NCBI GenBank assembly: GCA_009914575.1 | Contig: WNEB01000039.1 | Coordinates: 1 to 10,244, forward strand | Direction of reading: 5' to 3' | DNA length: 10,244 nucleotides | Source: Burkholderia gladioli | GTDB taxonomy: Bacteria > Pseudomonadota > Gammaproteobacteria > Burkholderiales > Burkholderiaceae | Shown here: one piece after another, positions 1 through 7,587 of the stretch | Layout of the letters: the number at the start of each line of letters is the position of its first letter | Numbering within the stretch: position 1 is the stretch's first letter | Translations under genes and position numbers: made by a program | Notes under the pieces: generated by a model | Databases searched by the model: none | Seen by the model: only the letters and a program-made list of their open reading frames with translations | Told to the model about the DNA's origin: nothing

Positions 1-117
1 ATGTCCTTGCGCATTTTCTTGTCAAAAATTAGGCAGTTACTCTGGAATCTGACTTGATAGGAGGCTGGCCCCGCGACCGTTGCGCGTAAACGTCAACGGA
101 TCTCGCTCGATTTATGC
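1..117. other. AT-rich edge segment upstream of truncated deaminase
   Basis: The first 60 bases have only 23 G or C, in sharp contrast to the GC-rich remainder. From base 1 an 18-codon frame (beginning MSLRIFLSK) runs to TGA at 55-57, followed directly by TAG at 58-60; it could be the tail of a gene starting outside the window, but I recognise nothing in it. Bases 61-117 are GC-rich again but do not read as the deaminase N-terminus. The simplest inference is that a mobile-element end or rearrangement joint replaced the 5' part of the deaminase gene. No inverted repeat or transposase motif is visible to prove it. Confidence 0.4.
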
Positions 118-928
118 AACAACGCCGCCGCCAACCGGCAGCTGCAGGTGCTGCTCGAACTCGGCGTGCCGGGCGGGCGCACCGGTGTGCGCGACGCCGC
201 GCAGCGCACGGTCGTGCTCGACGCGATCGCGCGCCATGCCGACACCGTCAAGCTGGCCGGCATCGAGGTGTACGAAGGGGTGCTCAAGGAAGAAGGCGAG
301 GTGCGCGCGTTCCTGCAGGACGCCGTGGCGCTCGCGCGCAGCTTCGCGACCGACGGCCGTTTCGCGCGCTCGCCGGCGGTGCTGTCGGGCGCGGGCTCGG
401 CCTGGTACGACGTGGTGGCCGAACGAGTTCGCGCAGGCCCAGGCCGACGGCGTGATCGACGTGGTGCTGCGCCCGGGCTGCTACCTGACGCACGACGTCG
501 GCATCTACCGCAAGGCGCAGAACGACATCCTCGCGCGCAACCCGGTCGCCAAGCGCATGGGCGAGGCGCTCAAGCCGGCGCTGCAGCTGTGTGCCTACGT
601 GCAGTCGATTCCCGAGCCGGATCCCGCGATCGTCGCGCTCGGCAAGCGCGACGCGGCGTTCGACGCGGGCTCCCCCGAGCCGGCGCGCCACTACCGGCCC
701 GGCACCGAGGCCGCGCCGCGCGCCGTGACGCCGACCGACGGCTGGGAAGTGACGGGCATGATGGATCAGCACGCCTACCTGAAGATCGCGCCGGGCGCGG
801 ACGTGAAGGTGGGCGACATGATCGCGTTCGACATCTCGCATCCGTGCCTGACGTTCGACAAATGGCGGCAGATCCTCGTGGTCGACGGCGAGTACCGCGT
901 GACCGACGTGATCGAAACGTACTTCTGA
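118..928 (+). pseudogene. amino-acid deaminase / D-serine dehydratase-like, truncated and frameshifted
   Basis: This is the remnant of a fold-type III PLP enzyme of the alanine-racemase-like / D-serine dehydratase-like family (amino-acid deaminase). The first part reads [32 protein letters not shown] and [13 protein letters not shown] in one frame; after about base 424 it continues as [17 protein letters not shown] in the next frame. One extra C at about 424 explains the switch: removing it gives VVAE-EFAQAQ without a break. The C-terminal domain keeps [11 protein letters not shown], where His and Cys are the zinc ligands known in the D-serine dehydratase family. About 269 residues remain of roughly 400, so the N-terminal PLP-lysine region is gone. 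Recognisable homology starts near base 118; the frame is open from 61, but those codons look unrelated. It cannot be functional as it stands. Exact substrate is unknown. Confidence 0.8.
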
Positions 929-1007
929 GCCCCGCCCGGCTGCCCCTCGCGCACCCGCATCGTGCACGGGGCGACCGCCCGTCACGACGCCGTCCCGGCG
1001 CGAGGCG

Positions 1008-1013
1008 TACACT
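1008..1013 (+). promoter_or_regulatory. possible -10 box for the DJ-1/PfpI gene
   Basis: TACACT lies about 30 bases upstream of the ATG in the 116-bp gap after the deaminase stop. A GGAG ribosome-binding site follows at 1035-1038. No convincing -35 hexamer is visible at the usual distance, so this is a weak prediction. Confidence 0.3.
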
Positions 1014-1044
1014 GCCCGCTCGTCTTCAACCCGCGGAGCAGATG

Positions 1045-1625
1045 ATGGCAGCCAAGCAGATCCTCTTCCTCACCGGCGATTTCGCCGAAGACTACGAAAC
1101 CATGGTGCCGCTCCAGGCACTGCAGGCCGTCGGCCATACCGTGCATGCGGTGTGTCCCGGCAAGCGCGCCGGCGACAAGATCAAGACGGCGATCCACGAT
1201 TTCGAGGGCGACCAGACCTACACGGAAAAGCCCGGCCACCACTTCACGCTGAACGCAAGCTTCGACGAGGTCGACGCGCGCGCTACGACGCCATCGCGAT
1301 CGCGGGCGGCCGCGCGCCCGAATATCTGCGTCTCGATCCCAAGGTGATTGCGCTGGTGCGCGCGTTCGTCGAGGCGGGCAAGGCCGTGGCGGCGATCTGC
1401 CATGCGGCGCAACTGCTGGCGACCGCCGACGTGATCCGCGGCAAGAAGATCTCGGCCTATCCGGCCTGCGCGCCCGAAGTGAGGATGGCGGGCGGCGAGT
1501 ATGCGGACATTCCGGTCGATTCGGCCGTGACCGATGCGCCGTTCGTCACCGCGCCGGCCTGGCCCGCCCATCCGGCCTGGCTCGCGCAATTCCTCACGCT
1601 GCTCGGCACGCGCATCGAGCTTTGA
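1045..1625 (+). pseudogene. DJ-1/PfpI family (glutamine-amidotransferase-like), frameshifted
   Basis: This is a DJ-1/PfpI superfamily protein. The N-terminal half ([17 protein letters not shown], then NASFDEVDA) is in one frame up to about base 1275; the rest ([18 protein letters not shown] and onward) is in another. Restoring one base in the GC-repeat around 1273-1282 gives [13 protein letters not shown] and a 193-residue protein, the normal family length. The nucleophile elbow AICHAA (Cys about 119, His about 120 after repair) and the early acidic residue in GDFAEDYE are both present, so the intact form would have a complete catalytic site. I prefer ATG 1045 over ATG 1042 because GGAG at 1035-1038 is six bases away. 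The family includes proteases, deglycase-like proteins and chaperones; which role applies here is unclear. As sequenced, the product stops as an aberrant peptide of about 100 residues. Confidence 0.8.
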
Positions 1626-1659
1626 TGCGGCGGGGCTGAACGCTGCGAACCAGCCTCGC

Positions 1660-2202
1660 TCAGGCCGCCGAGCGATTCGCGCCGGGAGCGGCCGATGCGT
1701 CGGCCGCTCCCGGCGCGTCGGCAGGCGCGGCGCCCACTTCGGCAATCCGCTCCTCCAGCATCGCCAGCGCACCCGACAGCGCATTGAGCGCCTCGTCGGG
1801 CAGCGCCGACATCGTTTCGTCGAGAAACGCCACGCGGCGCGGCATGCAGGCGTTGAATACGGCGCGCCCATCCGCCGTCAGCGTGACGTTGGTCACGCGG
1901 TTGTCGCGCGGATCCGGCGAACGCGCGATCCAGCCGAGCGCCTCCATCGATTTCAACTGCCGCGTCAGCGCGCCCGGATCGGTGCGCACCAGCTCGACGA
2001 GACGCTTCTGCGAGGCCATGCCGCTTTCGTTGTGCAGCGCGAGCAGGATCCGCCAGCGCGGCATCGGCTGGCCGACATGTGCCTCGAAGGCGGAGAGGAA
2101 CGCGCGATAGGTGCGGCCGAATTGTTGAAGAATCGCGACGCGGTCTTGGGCTTCCATGTTTCGAACGACGGTAACGGTTGATTCGTCGACCGTGCCGCTC
2201 AT
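1660..2202 (-). CDS. MarR-family transcriptional regulator
   Basis: An intact 180-residue MarR-type winged-helix regulator. Dimerisation helices occupy about residues 18-45 (AILQQFGRTYRAFLSAFEAH). The DNA-binding domain runs from about 47 to 118, with the recognition helix near 76-90 (PGALTRQLKSMEALG) and the wing marked by SPDPRDNRVTNVTLT, the usual D-x-R-D-x-R signature. The last 20 or so residues are an Ala/Pro-rich tail encoded over a hairpin. The start is fixed by context: ATG at 2202 overlaps the TGA of the upstream exporter as ATGA, which implies translational coupling; a second Met at 2157 is less likely. As an exporter-linked MarR protein it probably represses its own operon and is released by a small aromatic or drug-like ligand; this is inference from the family. 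Confidence 0.9.
   Translation of the reverse strand: MSGTVDESTVTVVRNMEAQDRVAILQQFGRTYRAFLSAFEAHVGQPMPRWRILLALHNESGMASQKRLVELVRTDPGALTRQLKSMEALGWIARSPDPRDNRVTNVTLTADGRAVFNACMPRRVAFLDETMSALPDEALNALSGALAMLEERIAEVGAAPADAPGAADASAAPGANRSAA
1681..1714. terminator. 15-bp perfect hairpin at the convergent DJ-1/MarR 3' ends
   Basis: Arms 1681-1695 and 1700-1714 are perfectly complementary (GCCGGGAGCGGCCGA and its complement) around a 4-base TGCG loop. The hairpin lies 55 bp after the DJ-1/PfpI stop and inside the last codons of the MarR gene on the other strand. No T-run follows, so classical intrinsic termination is unproven. It may stop transcription from the plus strand or stabilise the 3' end of the MarR message. 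Confidence 0.5.
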
Positions 2203-3794
2203 TCGGCGACGACGGTCGGCTCGATCTTGCTGCGCAGCCGGATCGGCGGCACGCGGCAACTCTGCCAGACGGACAGCACGGCCACCACCGCCGCGACGGC
2301 AATGCCGAGATGGATGGCCCCGACCAGCGAGGTGCGCGCGGTTTCGAGCAGCAACGGGCCCGGATGGCCCTGCTGCACGAGTTCGGTCACCACGCGTGTC
2401 TGCGCGGCGCGATCGATCAGGATCTGCGGATCGGACAGCCGCCCGAACCACTGCATCGCGCGATCGCTGCCGAGCGCATCGCGCACGCCGCTGGCGTACA
2501 TCTGATTGACCAGCGTGCCGGTCAGCGCGGTGCCGATCATACCGCCAACCATGCGCAGCGACTGCAGCAGCGCGGTGGCGATGCCCAGATGTTCGCGGCC
2601 GGCCGTCTGCTGGGCGAACACGGTGAGGTTCGGCAGCACGAAGCCCAGGCCGATGCCGCCCGCCACCATCACGGCCAGCAGCAGCGCCCGCGGCGTGGTG
2701 TGCGACGACAGCGCCACGCCCGCGCAGGCCACCGCGAGCAGCGCGAAGCCGACCGGCAACATCGCGTTCGGGCTCGGAATGCGCGTCACGATACGGCCGT
2801 TGAGAATGCTGCCGATCGTGATGAACACCACCAGCGGCGTGATCACCACGCCGACCGCCTTCGGCGACATCCCGAAACCGCCCTGAAACAGCAGCGGCGC
2901 GAAGAACAGCAGCGAAAACATCGAGAAGCCGGCCAGGATCGCCAGCGAGAACAACATCGCGAGCGAGCGATTCCCGAACATGTCGAGCGGCAGCAGCGCG
3001 TGCGGGCTGCGCTTTTCCCAGCGCCACAGCGCCAGGCCGCCGGCCACCGCGATCAGCAGCAACAATGCCGGCCAGCCGAAGAAGCCGCGCTTGGGCAGCC
3101 ATTCGACGAACAGCTGCAGCGCGCCGAGCACCACGGCGATCAGCAGCGCGCCGGGCCAGTCGAGCCGCATCTTGCCCTCGTGCTTGGCATGGCGCAGGTG
3201 CGGCAGATAGCGGATCACGAAATACAGCGACAGCAGCCCGAACGGCAGGTTCACGTAGAACACCGAGCGCCAGCCCCAGAACTGCGTCAGGAAGCCGCCG
3301 AGCGACGGGCCGATCGCGTTGGCGATGCCGAACGCCGTGCTCATCAGCACCTGCCAGCGCAGCCGCACCATCGAATCGGGGAACAGGTCGGGCACGCAGG
3401 CGAACGCGGTGCCCACCAGCATGCCGCCGCCGATGCCTTGCAGCACGCGCGCGAACACCAGGAAGGTCATGCTGCCGGCCATCCCGCACAGCATCGAGGC
3501 CGCCGTGAACACCACGATCGAGGCGATCACGAACGGCTTGCGACCGTAGTAATCGCCGAGCCAGCCGAAGATCGGCACGGTGATCACCGAGGTCAGCAGA
3601 TAGGACGTGGCGACCCACCCATAGAGATCGAACCCGCGCAGCTCGGCGACGATGGTCGGCAAGGCGGTGCCCACCACGGTCTGATCGAACGCGACCAGCA
3701 TCGTGACGAACGACACGCCGAGCATGGCCAGCAGGGATTCGCGAAACGGCAGGACTTGCCCACTCGAATGGTGGGCTCGGGTATGGACGGCCAT
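2199..3794 (-). CDS. DHA2-type MFS multidrug exporter (EmrB/QacA-like)
   Basis: An intact 531-residue inner-membrane proton-coupled drug exporter of the major facilitator superfamily, DHA2 (14-helix) type. In order: motif D1 with FDQTVVGTALPTIV in helix 1, motif A GWLGDYYGRKP between helices 2 and 3, motif B LVFARVLQGIGGGM in helix 4, and motif C GPSLGGFLTQFWGW in helix 5. A long series of hydrophobic segments follows and the last ends near residue 510. The Asp in helix 1 (FDQT) and Arg in motif B are the usual proton-relay residues. ATG 3794 (AVHTRAHHSSG) is preferred over an ATG at 3848 because the latter would place the candidate promoter and operator inside coding sequence. It is the first gene of a two-gene operon with the MarR regulator. 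No dedicated membrane-fusion partner is adjacent, and its substrate cannot be deduced. Confidence 0.9.
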   Translation of the reverse strand: MAVHTRAHHSSGQVLPFRESLLAMLGVSFVTMLVAFDQTVVGTALPTIVAELRGFDLYGWVATSYLLTSVITVPIFGWLGDYYGRKPFVIASIVVFTAASMLCGMAGSMTFLVFARVLQGIGGGMLVGTAFACVPDLFPDSMVRLRWQVLMSTAFGIANAIGPSLGGFLTQFWGWRSVFYVNLPFGLLSLYFVIRYLPHLRHAKHEGKMRLDWPGALLIAVVLGALQLFVEWLPKRGFFGWPALLLLIAVAGGLALWRWEKRSPHALLPLDMFGNRSLAMLFSLAILAGFSMFSLLFFAPLLFQGGFGMSPKAVGVVITPLVVFITIGSILNGRIVTRIPSPNAMLPVGFALLAVACAGVALSSHTTPRALLLAVMVAGGIGLGFVLPNLTVFAQQTAGREHLGIATALLQSLRMVGGMIGTALTGTLVNQMYASGVRDALGSDRAMQWFGRLSDPQILIDRAAQTRVVTELVQQGHPGPLLLETARTSLVGAIHLGIAVAAVVAVLSVWQSCRVPPIRLRSKIEPTVVAE

Positions 3795-3837
3795 CTTTTG
3801 CTCGCGCAACGTTTGATGAGTCAACAATTGTGAGATA

Positions 3838-3855
3838 GTACCACGCATGCGGTAC
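3838..3855. promoter_or_regulatory. candidate MarR operator upstream of the exporter
   Basis: GTACC and GGTAC arms enclose an 8-base centre holding GCATGC, forming an 18-bp imperfect palindrome (6 of 9 position pairs match). It lies 44 bp before the exporter ATG and between this gene and the divergent EcsC gene. On the minus strand a possible -10 (TACTAT, 3835-3840) overlaps it. Size and position suit a MarR dimer, but binding is an inference. Confidence 0.4.
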
Positions 3856-3916
3856 GGGTACGCTACGCAGACGCAGATGGCTCCCGCGAACGCATCCGGA
3901 ACCCGGCTGGAGGGAT

Positions 3917-4686
3917 ATGGAACCGATTTCTCACCCCATCGAGGCGACGTTGTCGCCCGAGGATCTCGACACGCTGCGGCGCGCGAAACTGGCGCTCGAA
4001 AGCCCGTCGCTGACGATGAAGCTGACCAGCGTGGTGGGCGCGCCGATCGAGAAGATGATCGCGCGGCCGCCCGACTTGCCCAGCAATTTCCTGCACAAGC
4101 TGGCCGTGGCCACCACCGGCGCGGCGGGCGGCGCGTTCGGGCTGTTCGCGCTGCCGGTGGAGTTGCCCGTCACCACCACGCTGATGTTCCGCTCGATCTG
4201 CGACATCGCGCGCAGCAAGGGCGAGGATCTGCGATCGATCGACGCGCAGTTGCAGTGCCTGGCCGTGCTCGGCATGGGCGGGGGGTTTCGCGAACGCCGG
4301 TTCGGCGGCTGGCAGGCAGGGGCGGCGAGGTGGCTCAGGATGCCGAGCGCGACGCCGATTTCGGCTATTTCGTGCTGCGCGGCGCGCTGGCGCAGGCGGT
4401 GTCGAAAGCGTCGTCCGAGATTGCGTCGAAGGGCTTCGCGACGCACGGCTCGACCGCGCTGCTGCGGCTCGTGCAGGCGATCGCCTCGCGCTTCTCTGCG
4501 CAGGTCACCGAGCAGATCGCCGCCAAATCGATCCCGGCGCTCGGCGCGGTGCTCGGCGCGACCGTCAACACGCTGTTCATCTATCACTTCCAGCAGGCCG
4601 CGCACGGCCATTTCGTGGTGCGCCGGCTCGAACGCAAGTACGGCCAGCCGGCGGTCGAGGCCGCCTATCAGGCGATCGCGATCTGA
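3917..4686 (+). pseudogene. EcsC-family protein, frameshifted
   Basis: The N-terminal half (EPISHPIEATLSPEDLD, KLTSVVGAPIEKMIARPPD, LHKLAVATTGAAGGAFGLF, PVELPVTTTLMFRSICDIA) is in one frame until about base 4275. The C-terminal half (DADFGYFVLRGALAQAVSK, THGSTALLRLVQAIASRFS, SIPALGAVLGATVNTLFIY) is in another. The pattern fits the EcsC family, membrane-associated proteins of poorly known function named for a Bacillus ABC-system gene. Adding one base between about 4274 and 4335 gives a 256-residue protein, a normal length; the G6 run at 4280-4285 is the likeliest site. The start is well supported by GGAGG at 3909-3913 before ATG 3917. The 3' end overlaps the convergent hydrolase by 19 bp. The protein is broken as sequenced, or the read is in error at the G-run. 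Confidence 0.75.
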
Positions 4687-5462
4687 GCCTGCGGTTGCGG
4701 GCGGCGCGCCTCCGGCACGAACGGCACGGCCATCTGCCAGACATGCGGCATGCGCGGCCTCCCCTGCAGTTCGACGTCGACGCCGGTCGCCTGCGCGCGC
4801 TCGGCGAAACGGCGCGAATCGTCGAGCAGAACCTCGGTGCTGCCGGCCTGGATCAGCAGCGGCGGCAAACCGGCCGCGTCGGCATAGAGCGGCGACACGT
4901 AGGGGTCGGGCGCGCTCGCGTCGCCCACGTACAGGCGTGCGGCACGGCCCAGCGCGACGCCCGCGAACATCGGATCGGCGCCGTCGTTGGTGACCAGCGT
5001 CGCGCCGGTGGCGGCCAGATCCGTCCACGGCGAGAACAGCACCGCGTAGGCCGCCAGCGCATCGTCGTGCGCGGCCGGAAACGGATGCTCGGGCGCGAGC
5101 CGGTAATCGGACGAGAACGTGCGCGCGTGGGCGCGTGCGGCCAGCGCGAACACGAGCGGGCGGTGCGTGGCGGGCGTGCAGAAGTAATAGCCGCCGCCGT
5201 CGAAATACAGCAGCGTCGGCGACGACGCAGCCGCCTGTGTCGCCTCCACCGGTTCGAGCCATTCGCCGCGCAGCGGATCGCGCGGCGCATCGCCCTGCCC
5301 GTAGCATTCGCGCAACCGCCAGCCGGTCGGCACGCGCGTAGCAAACGGCCGGCGGCGCTTGGCCAGCGCGCGCGCATCCGCCACGTCGATCACGGGCGAC
5401 AGCGTCTTCGGCCGCACCTGCCGGCGCAGCATCCAGCATGCCAGTTCGGACTGCCAGCTCAT
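4668..5462 (-). pseudogene. alpha/beta hydrolase (HSL/GDXG type) lacking its nucleophile segment
   Basis: A 264-residue open frame clearly of the hormone-sensitive-lipase-like (alpha/beta hydrolase fold-3) family: LLYFDGGGYYF about 84-94, SSDYRLAPEHPFPAAHDDAL about 117-136, FSPWTDLAATG about 142-152, DPYVSPLYADAAGLPPLLI about 186-204, then the acid region STEVLLDDS and the catalytic-His region MPHVWQM (His 240). The frame goes directly from DDALAAY to AVLFSPWTD at residue 139/140. Family members carry some 45-50 residues there, including the GDSAGG elbow with the nucleophilic serine. In addition, the HGGG oxyanion motif is changed to DGGG. An esterase lacking both should be inactive, although the frame is open. 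ATG 5462 is chosen for its AAGGAGA site; an ATG at 5498 in frame lacks one. It lies 51 bp downstream of the CHRD gene on the same strand, possibly cotranscribed. Confidence 0.8.
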
Positions 5463-5497
5463 CGGTTCTCCTTGGCGTGTCGTCGTTGTTTCGGCCA

Positions 5498-5509
5498 TGT
5501 CGCGCGACA
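5498..5509. promoter_or_regulatory. 12-bp perfect palindrome before the hydrolase gene
   Basis: TGTCGCGCGACA is a perfect palindrome between the CHRD stop and the hydrolase ATG, 36 bp before the latter. It could be an operator half-site pair or a chance event in GC-rich DNA; no promoter elements are obvious next to it. Confidence 0.2.
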
Positions 5510-5513
5510 GCGT

Positions 5514-5948
5514 TCAGCTCGCCGGCTCGACCTGCCCGCGAATTTCACCCGTCGGATGCGCCTTGGTGTGGATGTTGAAGTACCACTTGCCGGCCATCAG
5601 GTCGGTCACCTGGCGATCGTCGAGCACGGCTGAGCCCTTGATCGGGCTGTCGAGCGCGTCTTTCGCGATCGGCACCTGCACGCCGGCGTTCTGGCCGACC
5701 GGCGCGGGGCCGTGGAAATGCGCGGCCGTCGCCGGGCCGGTCAGGCCACCGTAAGTGACGGTCCAGACCAGCGTGTGCGTGTTGGTGTCGAACGTGGCGT
5801 CGAGCGTGCCCGAGCCGCGCGTGGCGGTGGGCGGCACTTCGCTCGACGGCTGCAGATTGGCGACGAGCTTCGCCGTCTCCGCATGGGCCGCCACGCTGGC
5901 CAGCGCGCCGAGCAGCACGCCGGTCGTCAGGAAACGCAGGATTCGCAT
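5514..5948 (-). CDS. secreted CHRD-domain protein
   Basis: An intact 144-residue exported protein. Residues 1-23 form a classic Sec signal peptide: MRILR, a hydrophobic core TTGVLLGALASVA, and cleavage after AHA, leaving a mature N-terminus near ETAKL. The rest is a single CHRD domain: LQPSSEVPP, GSGTLDATFD, LVWTVTYGGLTGPATAAHFH (the conserved AAHFHGPA block), then MAGKWYFNIHTKAHPTGEIR near the C-terminus. CHRD domains were defined in chordin and occur in many bacterial periplasmic or surface proteins, where the role is largely unknown. ATG 5948 is preceded by GGAG at suitable distance. It reads divergently from the FAD oxidoreductase, and the hydrolase remnant follows 51 bp downstream. Confidence 0.9.
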   Translation of the reverse strand: MRILRFLTTGVLLGALASVAAHAETAKLVANLQPSSEVPPTATRGSGTLDATFDTNTHTLVWTVTYGGLTGPATAAHFHGPAPVGQNAGVQVPIAKDALDSPIKGSAVLDDRQVTDLMAGKWYFNIHTKAHPTGEIRGQVEPAS

Positions 5949-6238
5949 GGGATCTCCGAGTCGTGGATGTCGCGTGCCGAGCAGTCCTCGCTGCTGCGAT
6001 GGTAGACGATCGCCGGGCCGCGCGGCGAACGCCCGATGCGGCCTGAAACCGAAGGGCATTCGCGCATCGTACGCCATCCGCCGATCGTTGCACGGGAGAC
6101 GGTCGGGGTGCGCGACGACGCACGGCAACGGCGCCGGACGCGCGGCGCGTTGCGCGGCCGGCAAGCTCTTCGCAGGCGGCTCCGCCGGAAAATCGGCGAG
6201 ATTGCCGGATGCTGCCTCGCATGAGACGATCCCCGCCC
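5949..6238. other. 290-bp divergent intergenic region
   Basis: This gap must hold the promoters of the CHRD gene (minus) and the FAD oxidoreductase (plus). I see no strong inverted repeat, riboswitch-like or tRNA-like structure. A TACCAT hexamer on the minus strand near 6000 could be a -10 element for the CHRD gene, but its spacing to any -35 is poor. Confidence 0.4.
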
Positions 6239-7543
6239 ATGACACCGACCTTCCTGCAGCATGCGGACGCGCTCGCGCGTCATTCGTACTACGAAGCCAC
6301 CGTCACGCGCCCGGTCGAAGACGACCCTGTGCTCGACAGTGCCCTCGACGCCGACGTCTGCGTGATCGGCGCGGGCTTCGCGGGCCTGTCGGTCGCGCTC
6401 GATTGCCGCGCGGCGGGCCTCAGCGTCGCGGTGCTCGACGCCTGCCGGCCCGGCTGGGGCGCGTCGGGCCGCAACGGCGGCCAGGTGATCGGCGGCTTCG
6501 CGAAGGACGGCGAAATCGCGCGCCAGCTCGGCGACGACGGCGCGCGCGCCGCGTGGCGGCTCTCGCTGGACGGCGTCGAACTGATCGCCGAGCGGATCGC
6601 GCGCTACGGCATCGCGTGCGATTTCACGCGCGGCTACCTGACGCTCGCCACCCGACCGCGCCGCGTGCCCGAGCTGCGCGCCTGGATGGACGCCGCGACG
6701 CAGCGCTGGGGCCACCCCGCCCTCACCTGGCTCGACACCGACGCGATCCGCGCGCGCATCGCGTCGCGCCTCTATCTGGCCGGCGTGCACGATCCGCTAT
6801 CCGGCCACCTGCATCCGCTCAAGTACTGCCTGGGCCTCGCCGACGCAGCGCACCGCGAGGGCGCGCAACTGTTCGCGCATTCGACCGTCACGTCGGTGCT
6901 GCGCGGCGAGCGACCGGTGGTACGCACGCGTTCGGGCGAGGTGCGCTGCCGCTTCGTGGTGTCGTGCGTCAACGCCGGCCCCGGCGGCTTCCTGCCCGAG
7001 CCGATCGAGGCCCGCATCGGCCCGGTGCCGTCCTATATCGTCGCCACCGAGCCGCTCGGCGCGGCGCGCGCCGACGCCCTGATGCCGGGGCGCGAGGCCG
7101 CCTGCGACAACAACCTGTTCCTCGATTACTACCGGCTGTCGGCCGATCACCGGATGCTGTTCGGCGGTCGCGCCACGTCGGCCGGCGCCGCGCCCGAGCA
7201 GCTCTCCGCATCGATTCGAGCCCGCATGATCGAGGTGTTCCCGCAACTGGCCGACACGCGCATCGATTACGGCTGGGGCGGCTTCGTCGACGTCACGCGC
7301 AACCGCGCGCCCGACATCGGCGCGCTCGATCCGAACTACTTTTATCTGCAGGGCTTAAGCGGCCACGGCGTGGCGCTGACGGGCATCGCGGGCCGCGCGG
7401 TGGCGCGCGCGATCGCCGGCGAGCGCACGATGTTCGAGCTGTTCGCGCGGTTGCGGCACCGGCGCTTTCCGGGCGGCCCGGCGTGGCGGCAGCCGGCGCT
7501 CGAACTCGGCATGCTCTGGCATTCGGTGCTGGAGCGCTTCTGA
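6239..7543 (+). CDS. FAD-dependent oxidoreductase, PuuB / D-amino-acid-oxidase family
   Basis: An intact 434-residue flavoprotein of the DAO superfamily. The Rossmann dinucleotide fold is at about residues 38-66 (ADVCVIGAGFAGLSVALDC, GAGFAG at 44-49), with the ribose-binding acid replaced by Asp in VLDACRPG. PGWGASGRNGGQVIGGF, typical of the gamma-glutamylputrescine oxidoreductase-like branch, follows at about 71-87. The C-terminal FAD closure is YFYLQGLSGHGVALTGIAG. Such enzymes oxidise a C-N bond of an amine or amino acid with FAD and release aldehyde or keto acid, ammonia and peroxide. No putrescine-pathway genes are adjacent, so the substrate is open. ATG 6239 (TPTFLQHADAL) matches the usual family beginning; an in-frame ATG at 6221 is possible. 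No strong Shine-Dalgarno is visible for either. Confidence 0.88.
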   Translation: MTPTFLQHADALARHSYYEATVTRPVEDDPVLDSALDADVCVIGAGFAGLSVALDCRAAGLSVAVLDACRPGWGASGRNGGQVIGGFAKDGEIARQLGDDGARAAWRLSLDGVELIAERIARYGIACDFTRGYLTLATRPRRVPELRAWMDAATQRWGHPALTWLDTDAIRARIASRLYLAGVHDPLSGHLHPLKYCLGLADAAHREGAQLFAHSTVTSVLRGERPVVRTRSGEVRCRFVVSCVNAGPGGFLPEPIEARIGPVPSYIVATEPLGAARADALMPGREAACDNNLFLDYYRLSADHRMLFGGRATSAGAAPEQLSASIRARMIEVFPQLADTRIDYGWGGFVDVTRNRAPDIGALDPNYFYLQGLSGHGVALTGIAGRAVARAIAGERTMFELFARLRHRRFPGGPAWRQPALELGMLWHSVLERF

Positions 7544-7546
7544 AAC

Positions 7547-7587
7547 GACAACGGCCCGCAGCCGATACGCTGCTGCGGGCCGTTGTC
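7547..7587. terminator. 16-bp perfect hairpin, bidirectional terminator
   Basis: Arms 7547-7562 and 7572-7587 (GACAACGGCCCGCAGC and its complement) pair perfectly around a 9-base loop. The hairpin sits in the 56-bp gap between the convergent FAD oxidoreductase and emrB stop codons, the usual position for a shared terminator. There is no long T-run after either arm, but the GC-rich stem is very stable. Confidence 0.75.

Noticed and set aside
31..39. ATTAGGCAG near the left edge also occurs in the 84-bp repeat
   Set aside because: Only nine bases match and the flanks differ, so it is not evidence that element X also borders the left edge.
1660..3618. 652-codon minus frame extending MarR upstream through the exporter
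   Set aside because: Only the last 180 codons look like protein; the upstream portion is the exporter read in the wrong frame. The ATGA overlap gives a better start at 2202.
2178..3833. Plus-strand 551-codon open frame opposite the exporter
   Set aside because: It mirrors the exporter codon pattern and is His/Gln/Arg-rich with no family features, whereas the minus-strand frame has all DHA2 motifs.
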